7,449 nucleotides of DNA from NCBI GenBank assembly GCA_035402645.1, contig DAONDQ010000130.1:1-7449 (forward strand), given 5' to 3'. The stretch comes from DAONDQ01 sp035402645 (GTDB taxonomy: Bacteria; Cloacimonadota; Cloacimonadia; Cloacimonadales; DAONDQ01). Position numbers and translations under genes: made by a program. This document shows, one piece after another, positions 5,781 through 7,449 of this stretch; the first letter of the stretch is position 1, and each line of letters starts with the position of its first letter. The notes below the pieces were generated by a model that was not told where the DNA came from, searched no databases, and saw nothing but the letters and a program-made list of their open reading frames with translations.

Positions 5781-7449
5781 ATGGCTGATTATTTTCTTGA
5801 GACACATCATCATGAATGGATTCTAACAAATATGAAAGGTGGTTATGCCCTTGGAACCGGGAATCTCGTTAATCAGCGAAAATACCATGGGCTGTTGGTT
5901 GCCAGTGATTATAATTTTCAAAGAAAACATCTGGTATCAGGCATGGAAGAACTTGTCGAATGGCGAGGTGATTCCTTCTTCATGGATAGCAACAATTACA
6001 GCAACTGCATTTATCCCGAGGGATTTCTCCATCTGGTGAAATCATGGCTGAGACCTTATCCCATCTTTCTATTTTCTTCCTTACCTCATAATGATGACAT
6101 CCTCATCAGGAAAGAGATCATGATGGATGAGAAATCCAATTCAGTCATGATCAAATACACCAACCTTGGTAGTCATAAACTCCATTTATGCCTGCGTCCC
6201 AAGTTCACCATGTGTAACCATCACCAGATTAATGCTCCAGGATCGATGCAAGCTGAAGATTTTGAGCACAACATATTACCAGCAAGCCGGGGAGTTCATT
6301 TCAGAACGAAAAGGATCTCCAATTTCATAGAAGTGTATGGCGCTATTTCAAAAGGTGAAGTAAGCCAATATACACAGTACTATTTTGATGTTTTCTATCC
6401 CTGGGAGGCAATGTCAGGTTATGCTGGAGTAGGGGATCAGGCAGCATTCTGGCAGATCCAATTTGATTTGGGTGTGAATGAATCCAATTATATAATCTTC
6501 TCTGATGAACCTATCAATGACCTGACTTCATACATCAAATCGATAGGTGATCGATATGCGATGCTTCCGCATCCTGTTGATTATCCTGAAAGAGTTGAAG
6601 AAGAGATGATCTTGGACAAACTCGATTATCATGACCAACAGCTCTTTACGGATCAAGAGTATTTGAAAATATTGAAATTTGCACTATGTGACTTCATAGC
6701 GAATGATGATATCGTTGCAGGATATCCATGGTTTGGAGCTTGGGGGAGAGATACCATGGTGTCCATCAATGCATTTTTCCACATTCCTGAGATGTTGGGC
6801 TACTGTGAACAGATCCTAATGAAATATAGTCAGTATATTAAAGATGGAAGGATTCCCAACATGTTCCCCGAATCAGGATTGGAAGGGAATTACGATTCCA
6901 TGGACGCAACCTTATGGTATGTCATTCTCTTGAATAAACTTGGTAGGTATAAGAAGGATTCACAACTGTGGGATATTCTCTTACACATCGTAGAAGAAAT
7001 CTTCAAGGGCATTTTGGAACATAAGGGTGGTTTATTTGAAATTCGCGATGATGGGCTGCTGAACCTGAATCGTGAATTCGCACATGCCACATGGATGGAT
7101 GTGAGGATCAACAATGTGTGTGTGACACCAAGAGACGGCGCACCTGTCGAGATCAACGCACTTTGGTATAATGCAATATGCAGTTACGAGGAAATGATCG
7201 GGCAATCAGGGAAGAGTCCATCCAGAAAAACGAAATTGATGAAGACGTTGTTCGAGATACGTGATAAAATTGGAGTGTCTTTCCAAAAATTCTGGATAGG
7301 AGACTATCTGGCTGATAGGCTTGTAGGGGATGAACCTGTTCTTGAGTTCAGACCGAATTCCCTTTTAGCCGTTGCCCTGCCGAAGATGCTGATTTCAAAG
7401 CAGCAAGCACAGCAATTATTCGAAAAAGCAAAAGATGAATTATATACTC
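5781..7449 (+). CDS. Glycogen debranching enzyme, GH133 amylo-alpha-1,6-glucosidase (C-terminus cut by window edge)
   Basis: This cytosolic enzyme hydrolyses alpha-1,6-linked glucose at glycogen branch points. The frame is open from ATG at 5781 for 556 codons to the right edge; bacterial members are usually somewhat over 600 residues, so roughly the last 100 are missing. There is no signal peptide. The N-terminal GDE_N-type domain carries the conserved GGYALGTGNLVNQRKYHGLL at residues 20-39. The C-terminal (alpha/alpha) barrel domain starts near residue 290. It shows GYPWFGAWGRDTM (314-326), NYDSMDATLWYV (370-381), TWMD (437-440) with PRDGAPVEINALWYN (450-464), and FRPNSLLA (523-530). All are hallmark blocks of this family. 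A late catalytic Glu would lie past the edge and could not be checked. Only one hydrolase activity is expected: the protein starts directly with the GDE_N block and lacks the 4-alpha-glucanotransferase half of the eukaryotic enzyme. It has its own promoter and is probably unrelated in function to the lipoprotein pair. Other glycogen genes, if any, would lie to the right. Confidence 0.93.
   Translation, partial: MADYFLETHHHEWILTNMKGGYALGTGNLVNQRKYHGLLVASDYNFQRKHLVSGMEELVEWRGDSFFMDSNNYSNCIYPEGFLHLVKSWLRPYPIFLFSSLPHNDDILIRKEIMMDEKSNSVMIKYTNLGSHKLHLCLRPKFTMCNHHQINAPGSMQAEDFEHNILPASRGVHFRTKRISNFIEVYGAISKGEVSQYTQYYFDVFYPWEAMSGYAGVGDQAAFWQIQFDLGVNESNYIIFSDEPINDLTSYIKSIGDRYAMLPHPVDYPERVEEEMILDKLDYHDQQLFTDQEYLKILKFALCDFIANDDIVAGYPWFGAWGRDTMVSINAFFHIPEMLGYCEQILMKYSQYIKDGRIPNMFPESGLEGNYDSMDATLWYVILLNKLGRYKKDSQLWDILLHIVEEIFKGILEHKGGLFEIRDDGLLNLNREFAHATWMDVRINNVCVTPRDGAPVEINALWYNAICSYEEMIGQSGKSPSRKTKLMKTLFEIRDKIGVSFQKFWIGDYLADRLVGDEPVLEFRPNSLLAVALPKMLISKQQAQQLFEKAKDELYT

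Noticed and set aside
5839..6039. 66-codon plus-strand frame at the start of the debranching gene
   Set aside because: It overlaps the GGYALGTGN block of the debranching enzyme in another frame; the conserved motif shows which frame is real.

Overview
The window looks like a piece of chromosome from a diderm (outer-membrane-bearing), moderately AT-rich bacterium. Two consecutive genes encode lipoproteins of the LpoB and COG3014 types. A third gene encodes a very large secreted M6-type metalloprotease built from FN3, choice-of-anchor and jelly-roll modules. This mix is typical of environmental or anaerobic lineages such as Cloacimonadota and other members of the wider FCB group. That placement is inference from domain style only, because there is no rRNA or other marker gene here.

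Layout. Positions 1-3329 (minus strand) hold one uninterrupted reading frame of 1109 codons. It starts at 3329 and runs off the left edge, and encodes the secreted multidomain M6 metalloprotease. A 281-bp divergent intergenic region (3330-3610) follows. It contains candidate control signals for the protease and a possible 20-residue hydrophobic small ORF with its own Shine-Dalgarno sequence. Positions 3611-5632 (plus strand) hold a two-gene operon with a 21-bp gap: an LpoB-like lipoprotein, then a COG3014-family lipoprotein. After a 148-bp gap with a good sigma70-like promoter, a glycogen-debranching enzyme gene (GH133 amylo-alpha-1,6-glucosidase) starts at 5781 and runs off the right edge.

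How the genes relate. The LpoB/COG3014 pair is probably one functional unit acting at the cell envelope, by analogy with LpoB activation of a class A penicillin-binding protein; no such synthase gene is in the window. The protease is probably exported for extracellular protein breakdown. The debranching enzyme is cytosolic glycogen metabolism, is separately promoted, and is most likely only a neighbour. The two largest genes are both cut by the window edges. No tRNA, rRNA, CRISPR array, insertion sequence or phage gene was seen. The most open questions are the function of the COG3014 partner, the small ORF upstream of lpoB, and an unassigned beta-rich module in the protease.
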